Below are positions 6,739-13,523 of a stretch of DNA of 21,867 nt, one piece after another. This DNA is from JBCCFW01 sp039029535 (GTDB lineage: Bacteria > Acidobacteriota > JBCCFW01): NCBI GenBank assembly GCA_039029535.1, contig JBCCFW010000132.1, positions 1 to 21,867 on the forward strand, read 5' to 3'. Both the position numbers and the translations under genes were made by a program. The notes beneath the pieces were generated by a model. It did not search any database, was not told the origin of the DNA, and saw only the letters and a program-made list of their open reading frames with translations. How positions within the stretch are numbered: the stretch's first letter is position 1; each line of letters begins with the position of its first letter.

Positions 6739-8911
6739 CGACGTGACGGTGGCGCTGTACCTCCGAGCGGGAATCGAGGCACTGGGTCACGAGGCCATCG
6801 CGTGCCACGACGGGCTCTCGGCCACGGCCTCCTTCGTCGAACGACAGCCGGACCTCGTGCTCATGGACGTGTTGCTGCCCCACCGCGACGGGCTGCAGCT
6901 CTGCTCGGCGTTCCGCGACCTGCCAGGCGGGACGGACGTGCCCATCCTGCTCATGACGGGCGTGTACCGGAAGACCGTCTACAAGCGCGAGGCGCTCGAC
7001 ACGCACGGGGCCACGGACTACCTGTTCAAGCCGCTCACCCTCCACTGCCTGTGGGGCGCGCTCGAGCAGCACCTGGGTCCGGCGCCGACCGCCGGTCCAT
7101 TCACGCCCGACGAGAACGGCACCGACCTGGCTCGACTCCCCATCGCCGTCGTGCTGGCCGAGCACCGTCGCGCCACCTCGAACGGGACCTTGTTCCTCCG
7201 TTCGAGCGAGGGCTCGGCCGCGCTCGTCCTGCGTGACGGCGTGCCCATCCAGGCGACCGCCTGGGAAGACGAGCTTGCCAGCGCCGAGGCCTACGAGGCC
7301 GCCGGGGTCAGCAAGGCCATGTTGCGGGAGGTCCGAGAGCTCGGTGGGAGCCGGAGCCCCGACACCTGGGGCCCGAGCCTCGTGCAGCTCGGTCACTGGG
7401 ACGAGACGACGCGGCTCACCTTCGAACGAGACCGTGCGCGCAAGGTCCTCGACTTCGCGATCACCCTCTCCGAAGGGCGGGCGGTCTACGTCGAGGACGC
7501 GTCAGGCACCGACGATGTCGTCACGCTCGAGGTGGAGTCCAACGCACTGCTTCATCGAGCGGCCATGTTCGGTGGCTCCGACGAGGCGGTGAACGCGGCT
7601 CTCCCCACGGCGAGCTCGGTGCTCAAGCAACGCCGGGTGCTCGCGGCCGACTCGGGCGACTGGTCGCCGGAGTCGAGGAGTCTCGTCCGTGAGCTCGAGA
7701 GAGGCTTGAGCACCACGCGCTTCCTCGCGCTGGCACGTCTGCTCGACCTGGACGGCCCTCGCCTGCTGCTCGGGCTCATCGTGTCGGGACACGTCGAGGC
7801 GCTCCCGGCCCCCAGCGAGGCCCAGCCGACCGTTCGCGAGGTCGACGAGAGCCGCTTCCGTGACCTGTCGGCCGCCGCGGCGCTGGTCGAGCTGTACCGC
7901 GCACGCGCCGACGGCGAGCTGGTCGTTCGCGAAGGCGGACAGTCGCTCAGCCTCTTCTTGAGAAACGGGGAGCCGGTCTTCCAGCCCCCCACGCCGGCCG
8001 GGCTCGTGGCGACCTTGTCTCGCATGGGCGGCCTGGAACAGCCGCTCCCACCGGACACCGACTGGGCGGCGGCGGAATCGGCTTGCTTGCGTGACCGCAC
8101 GCCGGCCGAGCTCTTGTCGGCCTTCGTCCACGAGGCGCGCTCACGGCTGGAAGCCGTGACGGCGCAACGCGAGGGTCGCATCCGCTGGCTGCCCGGAGCC
8201 TCGCCGGAGGATGCCGGAGCGCTGGACGAGGTGTCGGGCGTGCGCATGGTGCGTCGCGCCATCCAAGCGCTGAGCGGCGCGGAGCTCCGTCGGCTCCTGC
8301 CCCCGAAGGGTTGTGCGCTCGCCGCGACGACCTTGCCGAGCCCCGAGCAACGGGCCCGGTTGGAAGTGCTCACGGAGGAGGAGGAGCTGTTGGCCTGGCT
8401 CCAGGACCCGAGCTCGTTCTCCGAGCTTTGCGAGGCTCGGACCGGGACCTCTCCCGACGTGTTGCGACGTCAGGTGTTGTTCCTCATGACCTGCGACCTC
8501 GTCGCGCCGGCCGAGGAGAGGGTGCTGGCGCCCGTCGACACGCTCACGCCGGCCGAGGCCGAGGACAAGACGCCCCTGCCCAATAGCTTCGAGGCCATGC
8601 TCGCGCGCGAGCTGACCTGTGAGGACCCGGCGCCGTCCGGTGAGATGGAGGTCGAGCTCGAGTCGTCCGGCGACGAGGCCGAGCTCGCCGCGACCACGAC
8701 CTCGACCTCGACCGCGGAGTTGAACGAGCTTCAGCGAGCGCTGGCACGACTGCGACCGACCCTGGCGATCCTGCGCCGGGGCCTCGAAGGCGACGAGCCG
8801 ACGGTGTCGGTGCGTCGCGCACCCCTGCGCGAGCTCTTCGACGAGCTGCTGTCACTGACCGGCCGGATCGTGAGCGAGCCCGAGCTGGAGGAGGCGACGG
8901 TCGAGCCCTGA
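6698..8911 (+). CDS. response regulator: CheY-like receiver plus PATAN/DUF4388-like repeats
   Basis: 737 residues. The receiver domain (1-125) is complete: acidic D13/D14/D15, phosphoacceptor D57 in VLMDVLLP, T87 in LLMTG and K111 in FKPL. From about residue 144 there is a segment with GTLFLRSSEG then AALVLRDGVPIQA, the look of a PATAN (DUF4388) domain. A second copy lies near 389-465 (GELVVREGG, LSLFLRNGEPVF) and a weaker third near 470-530. The C-terminus is acidic and Ser/Thr-rich, ending in a helix pair. No DNA-binding or enzymatic output domain is visible, so signalling is probably through protein contacts. PATAN response regulators are common in Myxococcota and related groups. Start ATG 6698 is set by the DDD motif and a GGAG at 6683-6686; the longer frame upstream is a shadow of the peptidase gene. 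It overlaps that gene by 41 bases and is probably the last gene of its operon. No histidine kinase is in the window. Confidence 0.88.
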   Translation: MSLSDKKKVLVVDDDVTVALYLRAGIEALGHEAIACHDGLSATASFVERQPDLVLMDVLLPHRDGLQLCSAFRDLPGGTDVPILLMTGVYRKTVYKREALDTHGATDYLFKPLTLHCLWGALEQHLGPAPTAGPFTPDENGTDLARLPIAVVLAEHRRATSNGTLFLRSSEGSAALVLRDGVPIQATAWEDELASAEAYEAAGVSKAMLREVRELGGSRSPDTWGPSLVQLGHWDETTRLTFERDRARKVLDFAITLSEGRAVYVEDASGTDDVVTLEVESNALLHRAAMFGGSDEAVNAALPTASSVLKQRRVLAADSGDWSPESRSLVRELERGLSTTRFLALARLLDLDGPRLLLGLIVSGHVEALPAPSEAQPTVREVDESRFRDLSAAAALVELYRARADGELVVREGGQSLSLFLRNGEPVFQPPTPAGLVATLSRMGGLEQPLPPDTDWAAAESACLRDRTPAELLSAFVHEARSRLEAVTAQREGRIRWLPGASPEDAGALDEVSGVRMVRRAIQALSGAELRRLLPPKGCALAATTLPSPEQRARLEVLTEEEELLAWLQDPSSFSELCEARTGTSPDVLRRQVLFLMTCDLVAPAEERVLAPVDTLTPAEAEDKTPLPNSFEAMLARELTCEDPAPSGEMEVELESSGDEAELAATTTSTSTAELNELQRALARLRPTLAILRRGLEGDEPTVSVRRAPLRELFDELLSLTGRIVSEPELEEATVEP

Positions 8912-8917
8912 GTCAGG
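8907..8917. other. palindrome joining two convergent stop codons
   Basis: CCTGAGTCAGG is a perfect palindrome around one base. It contains the TGA of the response regulator (8909-8911) and, on the other strand, the TGA of the membrane protein (8913-8915). Only one base separates the two genes, so neither has room for an intrinsic terminator before the other's coding sequence. Confidence 0.6.
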
Positions 8918-9590
8918 CGGCGGTCTCGGCCTGCTCGGCGAGGAGCACGGCGAGACGCCTGGCGAGCGCCCAGCGAAGAAGAGCGAGGAGGCCGAGCCAC
9001 GGGACGAGCGTGATGCCGAGGGCTCCCCAGGTCAGGGCCTCCTGTCCCGCACCGAGCATGCTCAAGGCACCCGTCGCGATCAGGGCCCCGAGCGGAAGGA
9101 AGAGCTGCCCCACGCTGAGCTCGACGAAGTAGGCCAACAGGATCGCCAGCACCGAGGAACGCAGGTAGGTTGCAGCAACCTGCGCGATCGGCACCATCAG
9201 AACGAGGCTCATGGCGGGCAGGACGAACAAGGGAGCCAGAGAGAGCTCGGTCGCGTCAGCCGCCCGAAGCGCCCTGAAGACCAACACCCCCACGGGCACC
9301 AGGGGAGCCAGCAAGGCGCAGGCCACGCCCATGAGGAACTTGGCCATGGCGAGCTCAGGATGACTCGATGCCGGCACGGCTCCCGACTTCTCGCCATGAA
9401 CCTGCCTGACCCCGAGGCACAGGAGGAGCAGGGAGAGCGGGAGCTGAAGCAGGTGGACCAACCACGAGCCTGCGTCGTCACTCGGGTCGAGCTGACCGGG
9501 AAGGAAGTGACCGGCCACGCTGACGGGCACGACGGCCAGGGCCCAGGGCCAGACGCGTCGCCACTCTCGCGCCAGCAAGGATTGGCTCAT
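8913..9590 (-). CDS. polytopic membrane protein, unrecognised (ABC-2-permease-like topology)
   Basis: 225 residues from ATG 9590. Hydrophobic segments lie near 14-30, 44-62, 83-105, 118-140, 145-180 (one or two helices) and 186-206, giving six or seven helices with a basic N-terminus (LAREWRRVW). This cytoplasmic 'ARE' start, long helix pairs and a polar loop around residue 65-80 are reminiscent of ABC-2 type permeases, but no signature motif can be named and no ATPase gene is nearby. The start is chosen because ATG 9590 overlaps the TGA of the preceding small gene as ATGA; sequence upstream in this frame has no helices and is antisense-like. Last gene of a three-gene minus-strand operon. Function unknown. 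Confidence 0.78.
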   Translation of the reverse strand: MSQSLLAREWRRVWPWALAVVPVSVAGHFLPGQLDPSDDAGSWLVHLLQLPLSLLLLCLGVRQVHGEKSGAVPASSHPELAMAKFLMGVACALLAPLVPVGVLVFRALRAADATELSLAPLFVLPAMSLVLMVPIAQVAATYLRSSVLAILLAYFVELSVGQLFLPLGALIATGALSMLGAGQEALTWGALGITLVPWLGLLALLRWALARRLAVLLAEQAETAA

Positions 9591-9784
9591 CCCGGCGTCA
9601 TCCAACTCGGCGCAGCCGTCCCGAAGCGCAGCCCGTACCGGAAGCCCTCTCGTCTTTCCTCGAACGCGAGCTTCTCGAGCCGAAGGCCCCTCCGAGGGCA
9701 CTCCTCGTTCGACTCGAAGTACGTCAACCGGACTCGGTGCACCGCTCCCCAGGAGACCTCACTCTCCCTCATCCCGCGTGCCAT
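9587..9784 (-). CDS. small basic soluble protein, 65 residues, unrecognised
   Basis: The ORF starts at ATG 9784, inside the TGATG overlap with the upstream membrane gene, and its TGA overlaps the ATG of the downstream membrane gene (ATGA at 9587-9590). Both junctions argue that it is translated by coupling. The protein has no hydrophobic helix; it is rich in Arg, Glu and aromatics, with an alternating pattern (VHRVRLTYFES, LEKLAFEERREGFRYG) that suggests beta strands. The longer frame that includes it runs upstream as an Arg/Pro-rich shadow and is not used. I recognise no family. A partner or regulatory subunit of the two membrane proteins is an inference from position only. Confidence 0.65.
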   Translation of the reverse strand: MARGMRESEVSWGAVHRVRLTYFESNEECPRRGLRLEKLAFEERREGFRYGLRFGTAAPSWMTPG

Positions 9785-10374
9785 CAGTCCTCCTCCGGAC
9801 CGTCTCGCAGGCGGCGTTCGAGCTCCACCGCCGCCCAGGCGAGACCGAGGAAGGGCGGAACGGCCACCGAGCACGCGAGGCCCACGTCCACCCACCTCGG
9901 CAGCCGAGGCCCGCCGACCATGAGCACGGGCCCGAGGGTCCAGAGGCAAGCACAGGCGAGAAGGATCACGCCGCAAGGGACGTACGCCACGAGCAACGCC
10001 GCCCCGAAGTCGCGATGGCGAGCGGCCGCGACCTGCCCGAAGGCCACCAGGGGCACGGAGAAGATGAAGAAGCTGAGGAAGCGGCCAGGCTCCGAGTCCC
10101 ACCACGTGCCGAGGTTCCCGACCAGCAAGGTCGCGACCAGACCCGCAGCGCCGACGAGAGCCCACGCCAGCAAGCCCTCCCGCAGCTTGGCACCTGCCAG
10201 GTCCGGATTCCGACGCGTCGTCGCGGGGTCCGAGAGCACCGAGTGAATGCCCAGGGGCACGAGGGCCAGCAGCGCGACGGCGATGAGGCGTCGCTCGATC
10301 AGGGCGAAGCCGATGGCGTTGAGAGCGGCGAGGACGGCCGTCCACCTCATCGTGCTCGATGGTGAGTCGCTCAA
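9784..10374 (-). CDS. polytopic membrane protein, unrecognised, probable TTG start
   Basis: 196 residues if translation starts at TTG 10374, or 188 from ATG 10350. TTG is preferred because GGGAGGAGGAG (10387 down to 10377) places GGAGG exactly seven bases ahead of it, whereas the ATG has no Shine-Dalgarno at a usable distance. About six hydrophobic helices are visible (near residues 11-25, 30-46, 66-88, 100-117, 124-150, 162-182) with a short charged loop after the second (PATTRRNPDL) and an acidic tail. No family motif is recognised. It heads the operon with the 65-residue protein and a second membrane protein. About 60-95 bases upstream of the start the leader contains GGGCTC/GAGCCC (10437-10442 with 10454-10459) and a competing CGAGCCGG arm at 10462-10469. 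Confidence 0.75.
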   Translation of the reverse strand: MSDSPSSTMRWTAVLAALNAIGFALIERRLIAVALLALVPLGIHSVLSDPATTRRNPDLAGAKLREGLLAWALVGAAGLVATLLVGNLGTWWDSEPGRFLSFFIFSVPLVAFGQVAAARHRDFGAALLVAYVPCGVILLACACLWTLGPVLMVGGPRLPRWVDVGLACSVAVPPFLGLAWAAVELERRLRDGPEED

Positions 10375-10376
10375 GA

Positions 10377-10387
10377 CTCCTCCTCCC
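10377..10387 (-). promoter_or_regulatory. extended Shine-Dalgarno deciding a TTG start
   Basis: On the minus strand this reads GGGAGGAGGAG. The first GGAGG is seven bases from TTG 10374, an optimal spacing. It is about 30 bases from the next in-frame ATG at 10350, too far to serve it. Confidence 0.6.
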
Positions 10388-10553
10388 TCGCCGGGTGACT
10401 CCAACGAACAGTCCGCGGAAGACACGGGGCGTTCCCGGGCTCGGCTGTCTACTGAGCCCTGCGAGCCGGACGGCAAGAACCTGGCGGAGCAGGAAGACGA
10501 CAGCGAGCTGGATGGCGACTCTACAGGCTGGTGCTCAGGGCCAGACATGCCTC

Positions 10554-10600
10554 GACGTGCTCTCTCGGCATCCGAGCCTCGTCACTCGAGAGACGACGTC
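10554..10600 (-). terminator. long hairpin after the sorting-tail protein gene
   Basis: Arms TCTCTCG (10561-10567) and CGAGAGA (10587-10593) form a 7-bp stem; after a 2x2 internal loop, GACGT (10554-10558) and ACGTC (10596-10600) add five pairs. The loop holds a further 5-bp hairpin, CTCGG/CCGAG at 10564-10576, that competes with the main stem. It begins nine bases after the stop of the gene at 10609. No U-tract follows, so it is a terminator-like or 3'-stabilising structure rather than a classical intrinsic terminator. Confidence 0.45.
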
Positions 10601-10608
10601 GGGCCGGG

Positions 10609-11496
10609 TCAGCTCCGGCGCAGCATCCCGACCGCCAGCACGGCCAGCAGGGCGGCCAGGGCCACCCGGAGCCAGGAAGGGAGCGGTATCGGACTCGGCA
10701 CGAGGAAGCGTTCGACCACGATGTTGTCAGTCTCGTTGGTGTGGCCTTCGTGGTGAAGCCAGAGCCCATCCCAGTGCTGGGGGTTCCTCGCGTCGTCGGC
10801 ACCGGGGTCCAACCTCAGGTCGATGTTCTCCAGGCCGGGCACGAGCTGGAGATCCGGATCACCCCGCTCGAGATCTTGGAAGTAGAGGCTGCCCACTCCC
10901 TGCCCGCCATTGGCGGTCACGTCCATCAGGAGCCTGAGACGGAGCCACTCACCGCCCGAGTCGGTGAGCGTCGCCAGTGGCACCATCGTGCGCACGCCAT
11001 CGGCATCCCGAAGCCCGACCCCGATCGCCGGGTTCCCACCGATCTCGATGCTGGGACCAATCTCCCCGACCTCGTAGGAACGACTCCGACCGTTCCCGTT
11101 TCGATCGTGAGCAAGAGCCAGCCGGTTGCCCCAGAACCCGAGGGTGAGGTCCGCCTGGAGATAGGCGTCCGTCTCGCTACCGAGGAAGTCCGGAATCGCG
11201 AGAGCCGCGTCATTGAGGAGGGACGCATCCGCACCCACGTTGGCACCACCGAAGATGAAACGCAGGGCCGGCGTGCCGTCGAAGCCCAGGGTCTCGGTCA
11301 CTCCGAGCTCTCCGGGGGTGTTGAAGCTCTCGGCGGTCCACCCTCCCTGGCCGTCGAGGGGCGTGCCACCGCCAGCATCGCTACCGACGAAGTCGTTGAA
11401 GTCATGCGTCACCGCACGAGCTGGCTGGACCATCAGGCCCAGAACGATGGTGGTGACTGTCGTCCCGACGACCTGGGAGAAGGCTCTGCTGTCCAT
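10609..11496 (-). CDS. secreted protein with C-terminal sorting/anchor tail
   Basis: 295 residues. An N-terminal signal peptide (about 1-28, ending ARA) is followed by a beta-rich domain with Gly/Asp/Asn-rich turns. The opening DFNDFVG...GGW and the closing TDNIVVE are typical of LamG/concanavalin-like 'choice-of-anchor' proteins. The C-terminus is tripartite: a short PIPLPSW motif (269-275), a hydrophobic helix (about 276-291) and a final RRS. That plan is shared by PEP-CTERM, IPTL-CTERM and similar tails recognised by exosortase-like enzymes. The motif does not match any one class exactly, and no sortase gene is in the window. The likely location is the outer surface or cell envelope. ATG 11496 was chosen because the signal peptide begins there. 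A strong hairpin lies just after the stop. Upstream is a 199-base gap after the methyltransferase gene, probably holding its promoter. Confidence 0.8.
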   Translation of the reverse strand: MDSRAFSQVVGTTVTTIVLGLMVQPARAVTHDFNDFVGSDAGGGTPLDGQGGWTAESFNTPGELGVTETLGFDGTPALRFIFGGANVGADASLLNDAALAIPDFLGSETDAYLQADLTLGFWGNRLALAHDRNGNGRSRSYEVGEIGPSIEIGGNPAIGVGLRDADGVRTMVPLATLTDSGGEWLRLRLLMDVTANGGQGVGSLYFQDLERGDPDLQLVPGLENIDLRLDPGADDARNPQHWDGLWLHHEGHTNETDNIVVERFLVPSPIPLPSWLRVALAALLAVLAVGMLRRS

Positions 11497-11590
11497 GATG
11501 AGTGATCCGTCATGCGAATGGGGTGGTGGAAGATCTCTCCCTCACCTCAGAGAGCGCATTCGGTCACGACATGGGCTGATCGAGTTGGAG

Positions 11591-11647
11591 ATTGGAGGCC
11601 GACTCTCCAATTCCACGCCCCCGGCGGGCGAGGAGCGGCCCGGGGGC
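11591..11647 (-). terminator. two adjacent hairpins between methyltransferase and secreted-protein genes
   Basis: GCCCCCGG (11617-11624) pairs with CCGGGGGC (11640-11647) over 8 bp with a 15-base loop. Next to it ATTGGAG (11591-11597) pairs with CTCCAAT (11605-11611) over 7 bp with a 7-base loop. Read on the minus strand the GC-rich one comes first, about 50 bases after the methyltransferase stop. Neither has a clear U-tract. The first may act as terminator; the second, AT-containing one lies about 95 bases before the next start and could be an operator. Confidence 0.4.
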
Positions 11648-11695
11648 GGCCTCGGGCCGGGCGACCTCGAGGAGCGGTTTCCGAGACCGCGGTGG

Positions 11696-12463
11696 TCACC
11701 GCACTCCGTCGTCCCCATCGGGCCGGAGCTGCGCGAAGGCGAAGAGCGTGGGCTTGAAGGCCCGCGGCGCCCAGCGCTGGTGCAGCACGCCGAGCCAGTA
11801 GGCGAATCCCGAGAACGAGAGATAGGCGGGCTCGGCCTCGTAGGGATAGACGACGGCGTCGAAGCCGAGACCGGTGAGGAGACGGCGGAGCTTGCCGGCG
11901 GTGTTGCAGCGATGGAAGGTCGGAAAGACGTCTTCCTCCTTCCGCCCCTCCTGAACCTTCGAGGTCACCCTCGAGTGGTAGCGGTTCGGGATGAGCATGG
12001 TCGCCCAGGACGGGTAGCTCCACGAGTTGGGCGTCCGGGCGCAGAAGTACCCGCCGGGCCGCAGCACGCGCCGGCACTCGCGGAGGAGAACGGCCGGCTC
12101 CTCGACGTGCTCGAGGACCATGTCGCAGAGGATGAGGTCGACGCTCGCGTCCTCGACGGGAAGAGCCGAGCCCTCGATGAGCCGGAACTCGTCGACCTGA
12201 GGATTGGTCTCCGCCGCGGGGTCGACGTCGATGCCGAGGACCGTCTTCACGTCACCGCGGAGCTGCTGCAGCTCGCGACGCGTCTTGCAGGCGTCGTCTT
12301 CGTGGGCTCCCCGACCACAGCCGAGGTTGAGCACGACGCTGTCGGGCGTCAGCAGCGACCGCAGGCGGGTGAAGAAGACCACCGTGCCGTCGATGTCGGT
12401 GTACCCGCCGAAGCGGGACTCGGGGTAGTGCTGGAGCTGATGACGCGACACGCCGAGGAGCAT
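11696..12463 (-). CDS. class I SAM-dependent methyltransferase
   Basis: 255 residues from ATG 12463. Motif I is LNLGCGRG (45-52), strand 2 ends GIDVD (77-81) with its acidic ribose-binding residue, the ALPVEDASVDL segment is at about 100-110, VLEHVEEP at 117-123 and the post-IV LRPGGYF at 134-140. This is the Methyltransf_11 pattern common in enzymes acting on polysaccharide, lipid or quinone precursors. The N-terminal ~40 residues and the 100-residue C-terminal part, with several aromatics (YPSWATMLIPNRYHS), probably bind the acceptor, which is unknown. A 22-base gap separates it from the upstream small membrane protein, so they may be co-transcribed. No clear Shine-Dalgarno is seen. It is not similar in its flanks to the methyltransferase at 2600-3247. 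Confidence 0.88.
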   Translation of the reverse strand: MLLGVSRHQLQHYPESRFGGYTDIDGTVVFFTRLRSLLTPDSVVLNLGCGRGAHEDDACKTRRELQQLRGDVKTVLGIDVDPAAETNPQVDEFRLIEGSALPVEDASVDLILCDMVLEHVEEPAVLLRECRRVLRPGGYFCARTPNSWSYPSWATMLIPNRYHSRVTSKVQEGRKEEDVFPTFHRCNTAGKLRRLLTGLGFDAVVYPYEAEPAYLSFSGFAYWLGVLHQRWAPRAFKPTLFAFAQLRPDGDDGVR

Positions 12464-12484
12464 GCCACGACCGGCTCACGGGGC

Positions 12485-12868
12485 TCACTCGTCTCGACGA
12501 GCACTCTTGGTGCTCAACGCGTCCGACAGCTTCAAGGCCAAGTACAAGGACACCAGTCCAGCCAACCCGGAGAGCACCTCTGCCCAGGGCGTCGAGACGC
12601 CGAGGACTTCATGAGCAACGAAAAGGGTGAGCAGGATCGCCGGCACGAACGCGAACCAGACCAGCGAGAGCGCGAGGACCCACCTGCCTGCTTCCGGCAA
12701 CGAGAGTTGCTCCTCCTCGTCAGCACTGCGCGACCTCCCCGTCAGGCGTCTCCAGACCGAGCGGAGCGCATCGACGAGCAAGCAGACACCGACACCCACC
12801 AAGAGCATCAGGGGAAATGCCAGGGCGCCGGCGAGCACGCGACCGACCAGGCTTGCCAGTGCTCCCAT
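12485..12868 (-). CDS. small membrane protein, 127 residues, unrecognised
   Basis: Three to four hydrophobic helices are visible: about 5-33, 62-88 (one or two helices) and 96-115. A charged cytoplasmic-type loop with Arg-rich then acidic residues (RSVWRRLTGRSRSADEEE) lies between the first and second. The tail is charged. No motif is recognised. ATG 12868 is preceded by GGCGGG, a weak Shine-Dalgarno. It sits upstream of a methyltransferase on the same strand with a 22-base gap and faces a 655-base divergent region. Third positions are G/C-rich but less extreme than in neighbouring genes, so it may be faster evolving. Confidence 0.68.
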   Translation of the reverse strand: MGALASLVGRVLAGALAFPLMLLVGVGVCLLVDALRSVWRRLTGRSRSADEEEQLSLPEAGRWVLALSLVWFAFVPAILLTLFVAHEVLGVSTPWAEVLSGLAGLVSLYLALKLSDALSTKSARRDE

Positions 12869-13133
12869 CCCGCCATCATGCCCAAGCGAGCGAGCTCAGG
12901 AATCGCCACGCAGCAAAACGGACCAGGGCGACAGCGACAGCAGCCGCGGAGACGTCGTCTCGGGATTGAGGGGTCGACCCGGACAACGTGCTCACTCGGC
13001 CACTACCCTGTCGCCCTGGCCCCAGGAGGAACGCAACACCGATCCCGAACCCGACGGGAGTCCCGAGGTCTCCAGGCAAGGCACGGACGCGTGGAAAGCC
13101 CGGGGTCTCGTGTTCCGTCGGTGCGGGGCCTCA

Positions 13134-13155
13134 CCGAGAGCAGTGACGCTCTCGG
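13134..13155. promoter_or_regulatory. 8-bp perfect hairpin in divergent region
   Basis: CCGAGAGC (13134-13141) and GCTCTCGG (13148-13155) flank the 6-base loop AGTGAC. It is about 370 bases from the downstream GTG start and about 265 from the upstream ATG, so it is not obviously a terminator for any called gene. A small RNA terminator or protein-binding site are both possible. Confidence 0.35.
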
Positions 13156-13476
13156 CTGTCTGACCTCCCTCATCCCTGGACCGGACAGTGAGCCGCCAGA
13201 GCTCCGACCTCGCGAGTCCCTCCGTCGTCGCGTTGTCATGGCACCCCCTCCGCTCTCCAAGCCCGGTCCCGACTCGCGCTGAGTCGCTCATGGCCAGAAG
13301 ATGCGGCACGACCGATGACACTGGAGGACGTTTTCGGCCATTTGCGGACACTCGGGCGCGGCGGTCTGGTTCCCTGGACGTCGTAGCAGGTAGCCTGAGA
13401 GAAGCTCCAAGGAGAGGTCCTAGCAGCTCTCTCCGCTCCGGGAAGTCCCCGAGAAGCGCGGTTTCCGGCGCTCTCG

Positions 13477-13488
13477 TGGCGATCGCCA
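13477..13488. promoter_or_regulatory. 12-bp palindrome, candidate operator of the XRE-STAND gene
   Basis: TGGCGATCGCCA is a perfect palindrome whose last base is 35 bases before GTG 13524. The gene it precedes begins with an XRE-type DNA-binding domain, and such regulators often bind short palindromes in front of their own gene. The GCGATCGC core also occurs four times inside coding sequence in this window (14422, 15903, 16191, 20914), so the core by itself is not specific. Confidence 0.35.
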
Positions 13489-13523
13489 GCGGACTTCTCC
13501 AGCCCGGCCCTCAGGATCGACTC

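Larger units (their letters stand above)
12869..13523. other. 655-base divergent intergenic region, no convincing gene
   Basis: It lies between the divergent starts of the small membrane protein and the XRE-STAND gene. Open frames here on either strand have mixed third-position bases and Ser/Arg/Pro-rich translations, unlike the real genes. Structures seen: a 10-bp palindrome GGGTCGACCC at 12971-12980, an 8-bp perfect hairpin at 13134-13155, a GGAGAG/CTCTCC hairpin (13411-13416 with 13429-13434), and a 12-bp palindrome at 13477-13488. No clear -35/-10 pair was recognised. It may hold two promoters, a small RNA or a decayed gene. Confidence 0.5.

Noticed and set aside
10531..11505. 324-residue plus-strand open frame opposite the sorting-tail protein
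   Set aside because: No recognisable domain; the minus strand shows a signal peptide, beta-domain and C-terminal tail.
12876..13079. 67-codon minus-strand frame ending seven bases before the 127-residue membrane gene
   Set aside because: Has a TTG start, many A/T third positions and no ribosome binding site; two hydrophobic stretches make it tempting but not convincing.
11213..13282. 689-residue plus-strand open frame across several minus-strand genes
   Set aside because: It crosses the methyltransferase and membrane-protein genes, has no domain-like stretch and is rich in Arg, Glu and Pro as antisense frames are in this DNA.
12992..13351. 119-codon minus-strand frame in the divergent region
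   Set aside because: Composition unlike neighbouring genes, no start signal and no recognisable feature.
13188..13523. N-terminal extension of the STAND protein upstream of GTG 13524
   Set aside because: The added 112 residues are Ser/Arg/Pro-rich with mixed third positions and no domain; a Shine-Dalgarno fits GTG 13524.
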